IMG/VR virus record: IMGVR_UViG_3300044981_000245
Coordinates: 1 to 63,253 of that record
Length of the DNA: 63,253 nt
Direction: 5' to 3' (one strand)
Source: a virus
Shown here: piece after piece, positions 51,140 to 57,661 of the stretch
Position numbering within the stretch: the stretch's first letter is position 1
How the letters are laid out: each line of letters begins with the position of its first letter
Translations under genes and position numbers: made by a program
The notes under the pieces: generated by a model
What the model saw: the letters and a program-made list of their open reading frames with translations, nothing else
Told to the model about the DNA's origin: nothing
Database searches by the model: none

Positions 51140-51862
51140 TTACCGCGTGACGAGGCCACCGGGGCTGAAGGTCAGTTCCAGTTCTCCGACATAGAGCTGT
51201 CCGGTATCGGTGCCCTTGGTCACGATCAGAACGTCGCCCGGCTGGATGGTGAGGCCACCATTTGGGCCGATCGGGAACACGTAGCCGCCTTGGGTGTTGG
51301 TGCCGACGCCGTTGGACACAACCACCGTGAACGTGCCGCCCGAGAGCTGCACGCACTGCGGGGTCAAGCCCGAGGTGCCCTGCGCCAGCGCCGTGCCGCT
51401 CACGCCGCCCGACTGGCCGGTCATGAAGGTCATGACGTTGAAGATCTGCACCACGTTAACGTTGGTCGCCGTCTGCGTGCTCGAGCCGTAGAACGTCCCC
51501 GTGCTGACGCCAGAGACGAAGTACGAAGGACCAGTCGCGGTGCCGAACACCTGAGCGTACTGGCTGATAAGGTAGAGCTGGAAGTAGTCACCACCGGCGG
51601 CCGTGACTTCAGTCGTGGTGGAGATGCCCTTGACCACGTACGGAATCGCGGTCAGTGACTTCAGCTGCTTATTGAAGCTCGTGACGAACGCGGCAGCCGC
51701 GGCGCCCTGAGAAACGGTGGCAGTACCGTTTGAGAAAAGCTCAAACTGTACTGGGTCGGTCTGGATGTACTGCGACTCGTCGTAGGCATACGAGCGAGAC
51801 TGGGCGGCGGTACCTACGGTAGCGCTTAACCCGAACTGAAAATTGGCATTGACGCCTGACAT
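51140..51862 (-). CDS. Virion-like beta protein, independently transcribed
   Basis: A 240-residue Thr/Ser/Gly/Val-rich beta protein without signal peptide, starting after an AGAGGA site. It begins with an SGVNANFQFGLSATVG segment and ends in a GDVLIVTKGTDTGQLYVGELELTFSPGG strand region, which resembles head decoration or tail subunit composition. It is the only gene of the minus-strand region with both its own -35-like promoter and a strong terminator, so high expression is expected. It sits inside the glycan cassette; being a glycosylated surface protein is a hypothesis only. Confidence 0.65.
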   Translation of the reverse strand: MSGVNANFQFGLSATVGTAAQSRSYAYDESQYIQTDPVQFELFSNGTATVSQGAAAAAFVTSFNKQLKSLTAIPYVVKGISTTTEVTAAGGDYFQLYLISQYAQVFGTATGPSYFVSGVSTGTFYGSSTQTATNVNVVQIFNVMTFMTGQSGGVSGTALAQGTSGLTPQCVQLSGGTFTVVVSNGVGTNTQGGYVFPIGPNGGLTIQPGDVLIVTKGTDTGQLYVGELELTFSPGGLVTR

Positions 51863-51899
51863 TGTGGATTCCTCTTATGAAAGTCGCCTCCCGACATCA

Positions 51900-51915
51900 C
51901 GGACGCTAGAGTCCG
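51900..51915 (-). promoter_or_regulatory. Leader hairpin of the beta-protein transcript
   Basis: CGGAC/GTCCG 5-bp inverted repeat around a six-base loop, lying about 40 bases upstream of the gene start and downstream of the proposed promoter. It could stabilise an abundant mRNA. Suggestive only. Confidence 0.4.
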
Positions 51916-51948
51916 CAGGGAAGGCTGCAAGAGGACTGCCGTTGGGGT

Positions 51949-51979
51949 TATGTAAACACCAAACGGCACTTATTGTCAA
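51949..51979 (-). promoter_or_regulatory. Sigma70-like promoter for the beta-protein gene
   Basis: A perfect TTGACA (-35) lies at 51979-51974 on the minus strand. Candidate -10 elements are TTTACA at 17-bp spacing or TACATA at 19-bp spacing. The -35 overlaps the end of the glycosyltransferase gene, giving a leader of about 80 bases before the ATG at 51862. Confidence 0.6.
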
Positions 51980-52977
51980 GTTCGGGGCTTGGACCCCTGA
52001 ATCAGGCTGTTCAGCATCCGGTACGTGTGGTGTGCGCCCTTCATCATGTCGATCGTCAAAGGATTGGCCGTAAACGCCTGATAAGCCCCGGGAACGTGGA
52101 GCAAATTATACCCGCGCAGCACGCAATAAGCGTCCACGATACTGGCCGTGAGCATCATCTTGTAGCTGGCCTTGGCCTCCGGCGGCAGTGTGTCGGTGGC
52201 AAGGTCCACGGCGTGCGCGAGCCACTCAAGCTGGTCGATATAGCTTTGCGGGCCGGCCGCCAATACCTCATCCGAGAGATGGCGCAGGCCGTACTTGCTT
52301 GTGTCGTCGTCGGGCTTTGGCGCCCGCATAATGAACTTGGCGCCGCCCTCGTAGAGGATCGCGCCGCGGAGCGCCGCCTCCATCACAATGAGATGGTCAA
52401 AACCGCTGCATAGATGGCGGATGGGAAGCTTGCGGCGGATCGTCTCGTTCCACAGGCCAAAGAACTGCGGACTGTCTATGGTGGTAATCACGGCTTGGGG
52501 AATGAACGCGCGCGGCACCTGCCGGAACTGCATGATGTTCTGAAAGCGTCCGATGATCTCAGTCGCTTCATTCACCTGCCAAGTGTCGCAGTAGAGTAGA
52601 GAGGCGCCCTCGGGTCCGAATGCTTTGAGCTCTGCATCCATGCGATTGACGAGCACTTCAAGATGGGTGTCTTCCGCCCAGAAGTCATGGCCGCCGAGCG
52701 TGATCGTATAGTCGTGACCTTTGTCATTCAGGAAACGCCAAGCGTAATCCATTGTGGGTATGCCGCGCCGCTTGAGCGACTCCGGCAGTTCCACAAGCAC
52801 AATGCGGTTGTCAGCAGCGAAAGCGTCGGCCCATATCTGCGTTGCCGCCGGATCCGTAGAATTGTCCACGGCATATAGCGTAAAGTCTCGGTAGTTCTGC
52901 TTAAGTACCGAGGATATGGCGCCTGCCAAATGCTGCGCGTTATTGTGGTTATTAATCCAGACGCCTACTCTACTCAT
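51976..52977 (-). CDS. Glycosyltransferase family 2-like (GT-A)
   Basis: A 333-residue protein. GVWINNHNNAQHLAGAISSVLKQNY and TLYAVDNSTD form the GT-A nucleotide-sugar binding start; TITLGGHDFWAEDTHLEVLV holds a GHDFW in place of a simple DxD, resembling GT2 proteins with a DDD/GxD variant. The C-terminal half is helical. It would transfer a sugar from a nucleotide donor; acceptor unknown. First enzyme of the glycan cassette. Confidence 0.78.
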   Translation of the reverse strand: MSRVGVWINNHNNAQHLAGAISSVLKQNYRDFTLYAVDNSTDPAATQIWADAFAADNRIVLVELPESLKRRGIPTMDYAWRFLNDKGHDYTITLGGHDFWAEDTHLEVLVNRMDAELKAFGPEGASLLYCDTWQVNEATEIIGRFQNIMQFRQVPRAFIPQAVITTIDSPQFFGLWNETIRRKLPIRHLCSGFDHLIVMEAALRGAILYEGGAKFIMRAPKPDDDTSKYGLRHLSDEVLAAGPQSYIDQLEWLAHAVDLATDTLPPEAKASYKMMLTASIVDAYCVLRGYNLLHVPGAYQAFTANPLTIDMMKGAHHTYRMLNSLIQGSKPRT

Positions 52978-53162
52978 TTGAGATTTTCTTTTATGGAAAC
53001 CGCTGTGCGTCTGTCTCTCCTACCAGCGCGATAGCCAGCTAGCCAGCAAATACGGCTTCTGAGATTACGTTGGTCTGGGTTCTCTGGAAAGCAGCGATGC
53101 TCGGGAATCGCGAAGCTATCCGCGTAGGCCCTAGCGCGCTCTCTCAGTGTTTTACGGCGCAT
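52974..53162 (-). CDS. Small Arg-rich protein
   Basis: A 62-residue basic protein with the ATG inside the end of the upstream gene and a stop overlapping the glycosyltransferase ATG. It has two Cys and helices rich in Arg/Ala (RERARAYADSFA, WLAGYRAGRRDRR). Such short proteins are common in phage early regions. Function unknown. Confidence 0.55.
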   Translation of the reverse strand: MRRKTLRERARAYADSFAIPEHRCFPENPDQRNLRSRICWLAGYRAGRRDRRTAVSIKENLK

Positions 53163-53337
53163 CGGACTTGCCCAACTCATCTCTAACGATGTTACGCACA
53201 TCTTCCTCCGTCAGTCCTGAGAGCCAGCCAGAGGGTTTCTGATCTCGTTTTGTGCAACGGCAGTTGCAGTGGGCCCCGCATTCGCACTGGCCTCGCTCGT
53301 TGTATCTCGTACAACCCATACACGCGCAAATATTCAT
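53152..53337 (-). CDS. Metallothionein-like Cys-rich peptide
   Basis: A 61-residue protein in an ATGA overlap with the upstream gene. Residues 4-28 contain eight Cys in CxCxxC ... CxCxxxCxCxC spacing plus a His, which resembles short metallothioneins. The C-terminal ~30 residues form a charged helix (LTEEDVRNIVRDELG). It may bind zinc or another thiophilic metal; this is inferred from Cys spacing only. Confidence 0.65.
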   Translation of the reverse strand: MNICACMGCTRYNERGQCECGAHCNCRCTKRDQKPSGWLSGLTEEDVRNIVRDELGKSDAP

Positions 53338-53804
53338 GGGAGAGGAGTCTCGCTCTCCGCAGCTAATGCGGCTCGCGCCTGTTCCAAAGGCGCCCACCCC
53401 GGAGTTTTTTCCGTAGTCCAATCGACTAGGCTTTTCAATGCCCTGCGTAGCCTAATGTTCTCTCTGACTACGCCCAAGTGCACCTTGAGATGCGTGTCTA
53501 ACTCCTCGCGCAGCCGGTCAATATCTGAGAATCGCTCATTTAACCAGCCCACAAATTCCTCGGCATCCTCTCTGTCTTCCCCTACTTCTAGACCGTCGAA
53601 GCCATTGCCTTTGATAGTTGGGCGTTCCTCTGATGTGTAGTGCTTAACGACAAACTGCTGTACGACCATCTCCGGTTTTAGTGTCTCTAGCATTTCGGTC
53701 TCCCGCCCTGATTGGCGACACGGCGCTATGGTGAACTGGGTGGTAAAGAACAGTTTCCCGCAGTGCTTGCACTGGCATTGATGCTGGTCGCCTACTTGGA
53801 GCAT
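53334..53804 (-). CDS. Hypothetical protein with N-terminal zinc ribbon
   Basis: A 156-residue protein. The start at 53804 overlaps the upstream stop and includes a Cys-Gln-Cys-Lys-His-Cys zinc ribbon; a shorter form starting at 53693 has its own GGGAG site and lacks it. The remainder is acidic and helical, with a coiled helix around LREELDTHLKVHLGVVRENIRLRR. Unknown function. Confidence 0.6.
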   Translation of the reverse strand: MLQVGDQHQCQCKHCGKLFFTTQFTIAPCRQSGRETEMLETLKPEMVVQQFVVKHYTSEERPTIKGNGFDGLEVGEDREDAEEFVGWLNERFSDIDRLREELDTHLKVHLGVVRENIRLRRALKSLVDWTTEKTPGWAPLEQARAALAAESETPLP

Positions 53805-54112
53805 GTGCCACCGTCTGTTTTACCCGATGCTCTATTTGGGCAATTGCTGTGGTGTTCGTACGGGTCGATTGAATTGCACCCCGTACATCGATAGTCGTCC
53901 GTCTCGTCAGCGGGGCGCAGGGCTTCGCGGTAGCCGTCGCACGTTGGGCAGTGCCCACGCCGCATCTTTGGAGAGTGGAAGCTGATGTTACGGTGGGCGT
54001 CGTACATTCTCTGTGCTATCCCGCGCAGCCGCTCGATTTCTCGAACGAGCTCGTCAGCCTCGCATACGCAAAATTCGGGCGCCGTGTGCGACGGATGCGT
54101 GCAGTATCTCAT
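53792..54112 (-). CDS. Hypothetical protein with two Cys/His clusters
   Basis: A 106-residue protein in ATGA overlap with the Rz gene. N-terminal Cys-Thr-His-Pro-Ser-His and Cys-Val-Cys, a helix (ELVREIERLRGIAQRMYDAH), then Cys-Pro-Thr-Cys and Cys-Thr-Gly-Cys with His-His and a final Cys. Probably two zinc sites. Function unknown. Confidence 0.65.
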   Translation of the reverse strand: MRYCTHPSHTAPEFCVCEADELVREIERLRGIAQRMYDAHRNISFHSPKMRRGHCPTCDGYREALRPADETDDYRCTGCNSIDPYEHHSNCPNRASGKTDGGTCSK

Positions 54113-54576
54113 TTGCCAGTCAGTGCGTCGCGCTCGGCACGCTCTTCGGTGCAGACGGCGTTGTCGTGGATTGCGGCGGAGATAAGGCCGTTGACAGCGC
54201 TATCAACGCTTGAGGGACCTGCAGCTGCACCCGCGGGGGCGGCGGTGGCACTTGGTAGCACGGCGTTGGGACAACGATTGGCTTCGTACTCGCGCAACCT
54301 AGCAGACAGAGCGTTAGACTGAGCGATGCCAGCAGTAATTTGTACATTGAGGGCGTCCTGTGAAGCTTTGAGTTTAGCGGTGTAATCCGCGTTCTGGTCT
54401 ATGATCTGATTGGAGGCTTCTTTGAGCGCTTCGGCACTCTCCGCTTTCACGTCGGCCGCGAAGGTGAGCGCTGCCTCGTATTTGTGGTAAGTCCAGCCGC
54501 CCCACGCGAGCGCCGCCGCGATCAGCACGCCGTAGATGCAGTCCTTGAGTCCGAAGGTTGCGAGGAGGGCGCCCAT
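54109..54576 (-). CDS. Rz: Inner-membrane spanin (Rz-like)
   Basis: A 155-residue protein. One N-terminal membrane helix (about residues 11-27) is followed by a periplasmic coiled helix rich in Ala, Glu and Lys. The Rz1-like lipoprotein gene lies entirely inside it in another frame, the classical spanin arrangement. It spans the periplasm to fuse inner and outer membranes in the last step of lysis. It is about 22 kb from the endolysin and on the opposite strand. Confidence 0.85.
   Translation of the reverse strand: MGALLATFGLKDCIYGVLIAAALAWGGWTYHKYEAALTFAADVKAESAEALKEASNQIIDQNADYTAKLKASQDALNVQITAGIAQSNALSARLREYEANRCPNAVLPSATAAPAGAAAGPSSVDSAVNGLISAAIHDNAVCTEERAERDALTGK
54120..54347 (-). CDS. 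Rz1: Outer-membrane spanin lipoprotein (Rz1-like), embedded
   Basis: A 75-residue protein fully nested in the Rz gene in a different frame. Signal peptide with lipobox Leu-Leu-Gly-Cys (Cys18) and a Pro-rich mature part (VPPPPPRVQ). This is the known pattern of the outer-membrane partner of Rz. Confidence 0.85.
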   Translation of the reverse strand: MYKLLLASLSLTLCLLGCASTKPIVVPTPCYQVPPPPPRVQLQVPQALIALSTALSPPQSTTTPSAPKSVPSATH

Positions 54577-54746
54577 TACTGCACCATAGCCGAGCGGCAC
54601 CAGAGCTTATGCTTGCCTTCGTCATTGTCCGGCAGGCGGTCGATAAACGTGCGACATTCGGCGTACGTGGGATAAACACCGATGAACTCGTCCATCCCGA
54701 TGCCGGTCACCACGTAGTGAAGCAAAAGCACGTAGACGGTCGTCAT
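54576..54746 (-). CDS. Small protein upstream of spanins
   Basis: A 56-residue protein with hydrophobic N-terminus (TTVYVLLLHYVVTG) and a mixed end with three Cys/Trp. The stop overlaps the Rz ATG and the start overlaps the upstream stop (ATGA). Probably real because of double coupling; function unknown. Confidence 0.6.
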   Translation of the reverse strand: MTTVYVLLLHYVVTGIGMDEFIGVYPTYAECRTFIDRLPDNDEGKHKLWCRSAMVQ

Positions 54747-54976
54747 GGACACAGCTCCAAAAATCCGTAGCGGTTGTTGACGTAGATCGCAGTGGGGCAG
54801 CCGGAGTCAAACTGTTTTAAGTTATCTTGGCTCCATGACTCGCTTGAGATATGCGATGCCTCGTTCAAGCCCTGGTAACAGTTGTGACAGTGCGAGCAGC
54901 TGTTGGCGAGCATCAAAATGATGACGCCGACTGCCATGAGTGCAAGACCTATGAACCAGCGAAAGGGTGGATTCAC
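54743..54976 (-). CDS. Membrane-anchored Cys-rich small protein
   Basis: A 77-residue protein starting at GTG eight bases after a GGAGG site. One membrane helix (about residues 7-24) ends in Ser-Cys-Ser-His-Cys-His-Asn-Cys, followed by an exported-looking segment with two more Cys. The Cys pattern after the helix suggests metal or disulfide bonding in the periplasm. Unknown role. Confidence 0.65.
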   Translation of the reverse strand: MNPPFRWFIGLALMAVGVIILMLANSCSHCHNCYQGLNEASHISSESWSQDNLKQFDSGCPTAIYVNNRYGFLELCP

Positions 54977-55060
54977 AATACGCCCTCCTGAGGCGAATTA
55001 AGATGGGACCGGGAGACGCCGCACATTGCCGGTGAGAGCACGCTGTAGGGTTACCATCCC

Positions 55061-55273
55061 TCAAGCCAACCGGTCCGCATCCTCGTTATACGCCACGATT
55101 GCGGCCTTTGCAAACTCTTGCAAAAGGCGCTGAATCTCGGTCTCAAGCCTGGGCTTGGCGCTCGGGCGGTTCCACCCCTTGGGCACGTACCGCTTCTGCG
55201 TGCGCGGCTTGGGTGGGCCGACAAACGCGCGGTATTGCTGCCGTACCGCAACGGTGCCTGCGCGCCTCACCAC
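55061..55273 (-). CDS. Small basic protein
   Basis: A 70-residue Arg/Lys-rich protein, GTG start overlapping the upstream stop. The C-terminal half is a helix (EIQRLLQEFAKAAIVAYNEDADRLA). No membrane segment. Unknown function. Other frames over the same bases lack ribosome sites. Confidence 0.55.
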   Translation of the reverse strand: MVRRAGTVAVRQQYRAFVGPPKPRTQKRYVPKGWNRPSAKPRLETEIQRLLQEFAKAAIVAYNEDADRLA

Positions 55274-55533
55274 CTGCCCTTCCGTGCACAGATAAAGCCT
55301 ATGACCGCTAGCACACCGACCACGCCGTACGCCACATGGTTCTGGTGGTCAACGATGGTGTTGCACTGCGCCTCGGTGTGCGTCTGCAGGCACGTCTCGC
55401 TGAACGTAGGCAGCGTGTCGGCGTGCGTCGGCGGCGTGTCATCCTCAGGATACGGCACGGGGCTGCCCGGGTGCCCTTGTTTAAATCCCGCCGGATTGAG
55501 AATGCTCATAGGACTGGATATGCCTGTGCTCAT
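55267..55533 (-). CDS. Small tail-anchored membrane protein
   Basis: An 88-residue protein. A Pro/Thr-rich soluble part (residues 1-60) with two Cys is followed by one C-terminal membrane helix (YGVVGVLAVIGFICA) and a basic end. ATGA overlap with the DUF4329-like gene upstream, so the two are co-translated. Function unknown. Confidence 0.65.
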   Translation of the reverse strand: MSTGISSPMSILNPAGFKQGHPGSPVPYPEDDTPPTHADTLPTFSETCLQTHTEAQCNTIVDHQNHVAYGVVGVLAVIGFICARKGRW

Positions 55534-56051
55534 TTGATGAACCCCGTGATGTGTCCAAGTGGTAGCTCAAGCTCGCGTCCGTTTGTGAAGTGCACAACCT
55601 CAACCTCGCGTGGACGCTCGAGTGGGTCAAAGCGGTGGATGCGCCCCGTACACTCGTCAGCCATGTAGCCGATGATGTGAAAGCCCTCGTTGACCAATGC
55701 GTCCGCCGGCGAGAAATACTCAGCCAACCGGTGGTTGCGTGGGTCACAGATATGGACGTGCCGATCGGCCACCACCTTAAGCCCAAAGGGCGGCTTGATG
55801 GTCCATAGCTCCAGCACGGTTACACCGAAGGGCTTGTTGTCCGTGGCTGGGGGCGTATAGGTGTAGAGCTGTGATATGTCATCCTGATAGATGACACCGC
55901 CGCACTCGCGCACGCCGTTGCTGCAACGCGCGTCGGCGATCAGCGCTGCACGTGCCGCTGAGTCCATATCACTGAAGAGTTCGGTACTGCGAGCTTTGTG
56001 GGCCACGCTGCACGCGAACACGATCAGTGCGATTGCCATTACTACAGGCAT
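55530..56051 (-). CDS. Secreted DUF4329-like (JAMM-type) protein, paralogue of 4044-4667
   Basis: A 173-residue protein starting at the ATG ten bases inside the end of the upstream gene. Residues 1-22 are a signal peptide. The DUF4329 core includes an AARAALIADARC helix, Cys43, ECGGVIY (Cys50), Glu81, His98-x-His100, Cys102, Ser114-x-x-Asp117 and Cys134 in an ECTGRIHRFD segment. These positions match the plus-strand paralogue one for one, including four Cys. Glu, HxH and SxxD suggest a JAMM-type metal site. It is coupled by ATGA to a tail-anchored membrane protein. Periplasmic action is inferred. Confidence 0.78.
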   Translation of the reverse strand: MPVVMAIALIVFACSVAHKARSTELFSDMDSAARAALIADARCSNGVRECGGVIYQDDISQLYTYTPPATDNKPFGVTVLELWTIKPPFGLKVVADRHVHICDPRNHRLAEYFSPADALVNEGFHIIGYMADECTGRIHRFDPLERPREVEVVHFTNGRELELPLGHITGFIK

Positions 56052-56332
56052 GGCTCGTCTCCTTCTGGCGGTGAGGCCTTGCGCTCTGCCGCGATAGTGC
56101 GTGCGATGTATGCTGCTGACTTGCGCTGTGCTGCCGAGCGGTAGGCAGGACCACCGGCGGCCATGATGGCGTTGCGCACCCATTCGCTCGGATTTACTTC
56201 CTGCCTCTCGAGCCAATCAAGCTGCTCCCGCGATACGCAGAACGTTTGAGGCACCAAGCGGTGCTCGGGTCTCATTTTAGTGCGGCCACGAGCACGCCGT
56301 GCCTGAGCTGCGGAACTGTGATCCCATGTCAT
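56042..56332 (-). CDS. Putative ribbon-helix-helix protein
   Basis: A 96-residue basic protein starting just after the upstream stop. The segment PQTFCVSREQLDWLERQEVNPSEWVRNAI resembles a ribbon-helix-helix DNA-binding fold (strand, helix, turn with Asn-Pro-Ser-Glu, helix). N-terminal Arg/Lys-rich stretch. It could regulate the early operon. Moderate confidence in fold, low in role. Confidence 0.55.
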   Translation of the reverse strand: MTWDHSSAAQARRARGRTKMRPEHRLVPQTFCVSREQLDWLERQEVNPSEWVRNAIMAAGGPAYRSAAQRKSAAYIARTIAAERKASPPEGDEPCL

Positions 56333-56334
56333 TT

Positions 56335-57069
56335 TTAGTAGTCCTTTGCTTCCTGCTCGGTGATGAAGAAGTGAATGCCGTGTGAGCACTCGACGCGCGG
56401 ATCTGGGTCGTACTTGTCGGGATAGATCCAACCGGGGGCGTACGCAAAACATTTGTGCCTTGCGTCGCCCGTGCCGGAGACCACCAAGGCGTACTCTGCA
56501 CGGCACTTGCGCGAACCGTGGGCGTTGACACGCTTAGCACTCGCGGGAATGCGCAGCACCGCAATGCTGCCATCCGCCAGTTTCTTATACCCCACTATGT
56601 CCCCCTCAGGCAGGATACATTGCTGTTCCAGCCCTTTTGTGTCTGTAAGGTTGGCCTCGCACAGGTTGGCCCCGCACAGGTCGGCCCCGCGCAGGTGGGC
56701 CTCGCTCAGGTTGGCCTCGCTCAGGTGGGCCCCGCGCAGGTTGGCCCCGCGCAGGTCGGCCTCGCGCAGGTTGGCCCTGTGCAGGTTGGCCTCGCACAGG
56801 TCGGCCCCGCGCAGGTTGGCCCCGCTCAGGTTGGCCTCGCTCAGGTTGGCCTCGCTCAGGTTGGCCCTGCTCAGGTTGGCCCCGCACAGGTCGGCCCTGC
56901 TCAGGTTGGCCCCGCACAGGTCGGCCCCGCGCAGGTGGGCCTCGCACAGGTCGGCCCCGCGCAGGTCGGCCCCGCGCAGGTCGGCCCCGCTCAGGTCGGC
57001 CTCGCTCAGGTTGGCGAACGGTTTTAATTCAATCTCTCGCTGCGTGCCGTCGATGAATTTAATCAGCAT
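56335..57069 (-). CDS. Large pentapeptide-repeat protein with DUF5758-like tail
   Basis: A 244-residue protein with an AGGAG site nine bases upstream. After a short beta start (residues 1-18) there are 25 uninterrupted A(D/N/H)Lxx units (residues 19-143), predicting a right-handed square beta helix of about six turns. The C-terminal ~100 residues match the DUF5758 pattern: GYKK, LRIPASAKR, RKCRAEYALV and a final GIHFFIT with His/Phe. Some pentapeptide proteins mimic DNA and block gyrase; that role is not shown here. Long plus-strand frames over the repeat are shadows of its 15-bp periodicity. Confidence 0.88.
   Translation of the reverse strand: MLIKFIDGTQREIELKPFANLSEADLSGADLRGADLRGADLCEAHLRGADLCGANLSRADLCGANLSRANLSEANLSEANLSGANLRGADLCEANLHRANLREADLRGANLRGAHLSEANLSEAHLRGADLCGANLCEANLTDTKGLEQQCILPEGDIVGYKKLADGSIAVLRIPASAKRVNAHGSRKCRAEYALVVSGTGDARHKCFAYAPGWIYPDKYDPDPRVECSHGIHFFITEQEAKDY
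56641..57015 (-). repeat. 25 tandem 15-bp repeats encoding pentapeptides
   Basis: About 375 bp made of 15-bp units that encode the pentapeptides. On the plus strand the units read close to CTCAGGTTGGCCTCG or CGCAGGTCGGCCCCG. High DNA identity between units suggests recent expansion, and the unit number may vary between isolates. Confidence 0.85.
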
Positions 57070-57188
57070 TTGGAAATTCTCCTGAAAATAGAAATTAAAT
57101 CGTTAAGCCTCTGAAACAGGGGGTACCAGCGCTTTTGAAGAAGAATGTGCATACCCTCTAACTTTATAGAGGTCATCTTCTAAGTTAA
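57070..57188 (-). promoter_or_regulatory. AT-rich leader upstream of the pentapeptide gene
   Basis: Contains a CCTCTA-ACTTTA-TAGAGG hairpin (57155-57172) overlapped by the left copy of an 18-bp inverted repeat (57162-57179), which recurs inverted at 57610-57627. It is AT-rich relative to surrounding genes. It may hold a promoter or operator for the genes from 57069 downwards. Confidence 0.5.
57162..57179 (-). repeat. Left copy of 18-bp inverted repeat
   Basis: The minus strand reads AAGATGACCTCTATAAAG. The second copy at 57610-57627 is on the plus strand with one difference (T for A at position 13). The two copies face each other around the gene at 57189-57524. Confidence 0.75.
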
Positions 57189-57524
57189 CTAATCCCAATG
57201 GGCCCGTTTGTTGTGTCGCGCGGTTTTAGCCTCTTTGCGCGCCACCTGCCGCTGCCACGCCTCAACGCGCTTCTGGTATTGCGCCTCGTAACCCGCCGTG
57301 GCTGCCTTCAATACCGCAGGGTCAACCAGATCGAACAGGCGTTGAATGCCCACAGACAGACTCCGGGTGACCACAGGCGGCGCCTCCTTGCCGTCGTTGT
57401 CGAGTTTCAAGTTGCGCGCGTCCCAACGCTTGGGGGACGTCGTGCCTAAATCAAACAGCGCCATCAACACGTCATAACGAATGCGAACAGTCGCCATCTC
57501 GCCTATTCTCGGTCTACCAGCCAT
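57189..57524 (-). CDS. Putative DNA-binding early regulator
   Basis: A 111-residue basic protein with an AAGGAG site nine bases upstream. It begins Met-Ala-Gly-Arg-Pro-Arg (AT-hook-like) then ATVRIRYDVLMALFDLG, resembling the start of small phage DNA-binding proteins. The second half is a charged helix (Gln/Arg/Lys/Glu). It lies between two inverted copies of an 18-bp element in an AT-rich region, so an autoregulating role is likely but not shown. Confidence 0.6.
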   Translation of the reverse strand: MAGRPRIGEMATVRIRYDVLMALFDLGTTSPKRWDARNLKLDNDGKEAPPVVTRSLSVGIQRLFDLVDPAVLKAATAGYEAQYQKRVEAWQRQVARKEAKTARHNKRAHWD

Positions 57525-57661
57525 GCGGTCGAGTCTCCTTGCGTTTAAGTGGGCTAGAATCCACAGAAGGCATAGTCTCTATACTTATTATAGATCATAT
57601 TATAATTATAAGATGACCTCTTTAAAGATATAGGAAGTGCCTCTTTTGGATTGAAGCCATC
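57525..57661. promoter_or_regulatory. AT-rich palindromic control region or origin candidate
   Basis: About 137 bp without genes, strongly AT-rich in a GC-rich genome. It contains TCTATA-CTTAT-TATAGA (57578-57594), the perfect palindrome TTATAATTATAA (57600-57611) and the right copy of the 18-bp inverted repeat (57610-57627). Several TATAAT sequences are present on the minus strand, but no good -35 was matched. Early promoter, operator or replication origin are all possible. Confidence 0.55.
57610..57627 (+). repeat. Right copy of 18-bp inverted repeat
   Basis: AAGATGACCTCTTTAAAG, 17 of 18 bases identical to the reverse complement of 57162-57179. It overlaps the edge of a 12-bp palindrome. 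Confidence 0.75.

Noticed and set aside
54998-55057. 19-codon minus-strand frame in the gap between 54976 and 55061
   Set aside because: A GAGGG precedes its ATG, but it is too short to support without other evidence.
56641-57015. Tandem repeats as a CRISPR-like or iteron array
   Set aside because: Units are contiguous 15-mers in frame with pentapeptides and have no unique spacers.
56453-57085. Two long plus-strand frames made of Ala/Ser/Leu/Arg or Gln/Val/Gly/Pro repeats
   Set aside because: Shadows of the 15-bp periodic DNA that encodes the minus-strand pentapeptide protein; no ribosome site.
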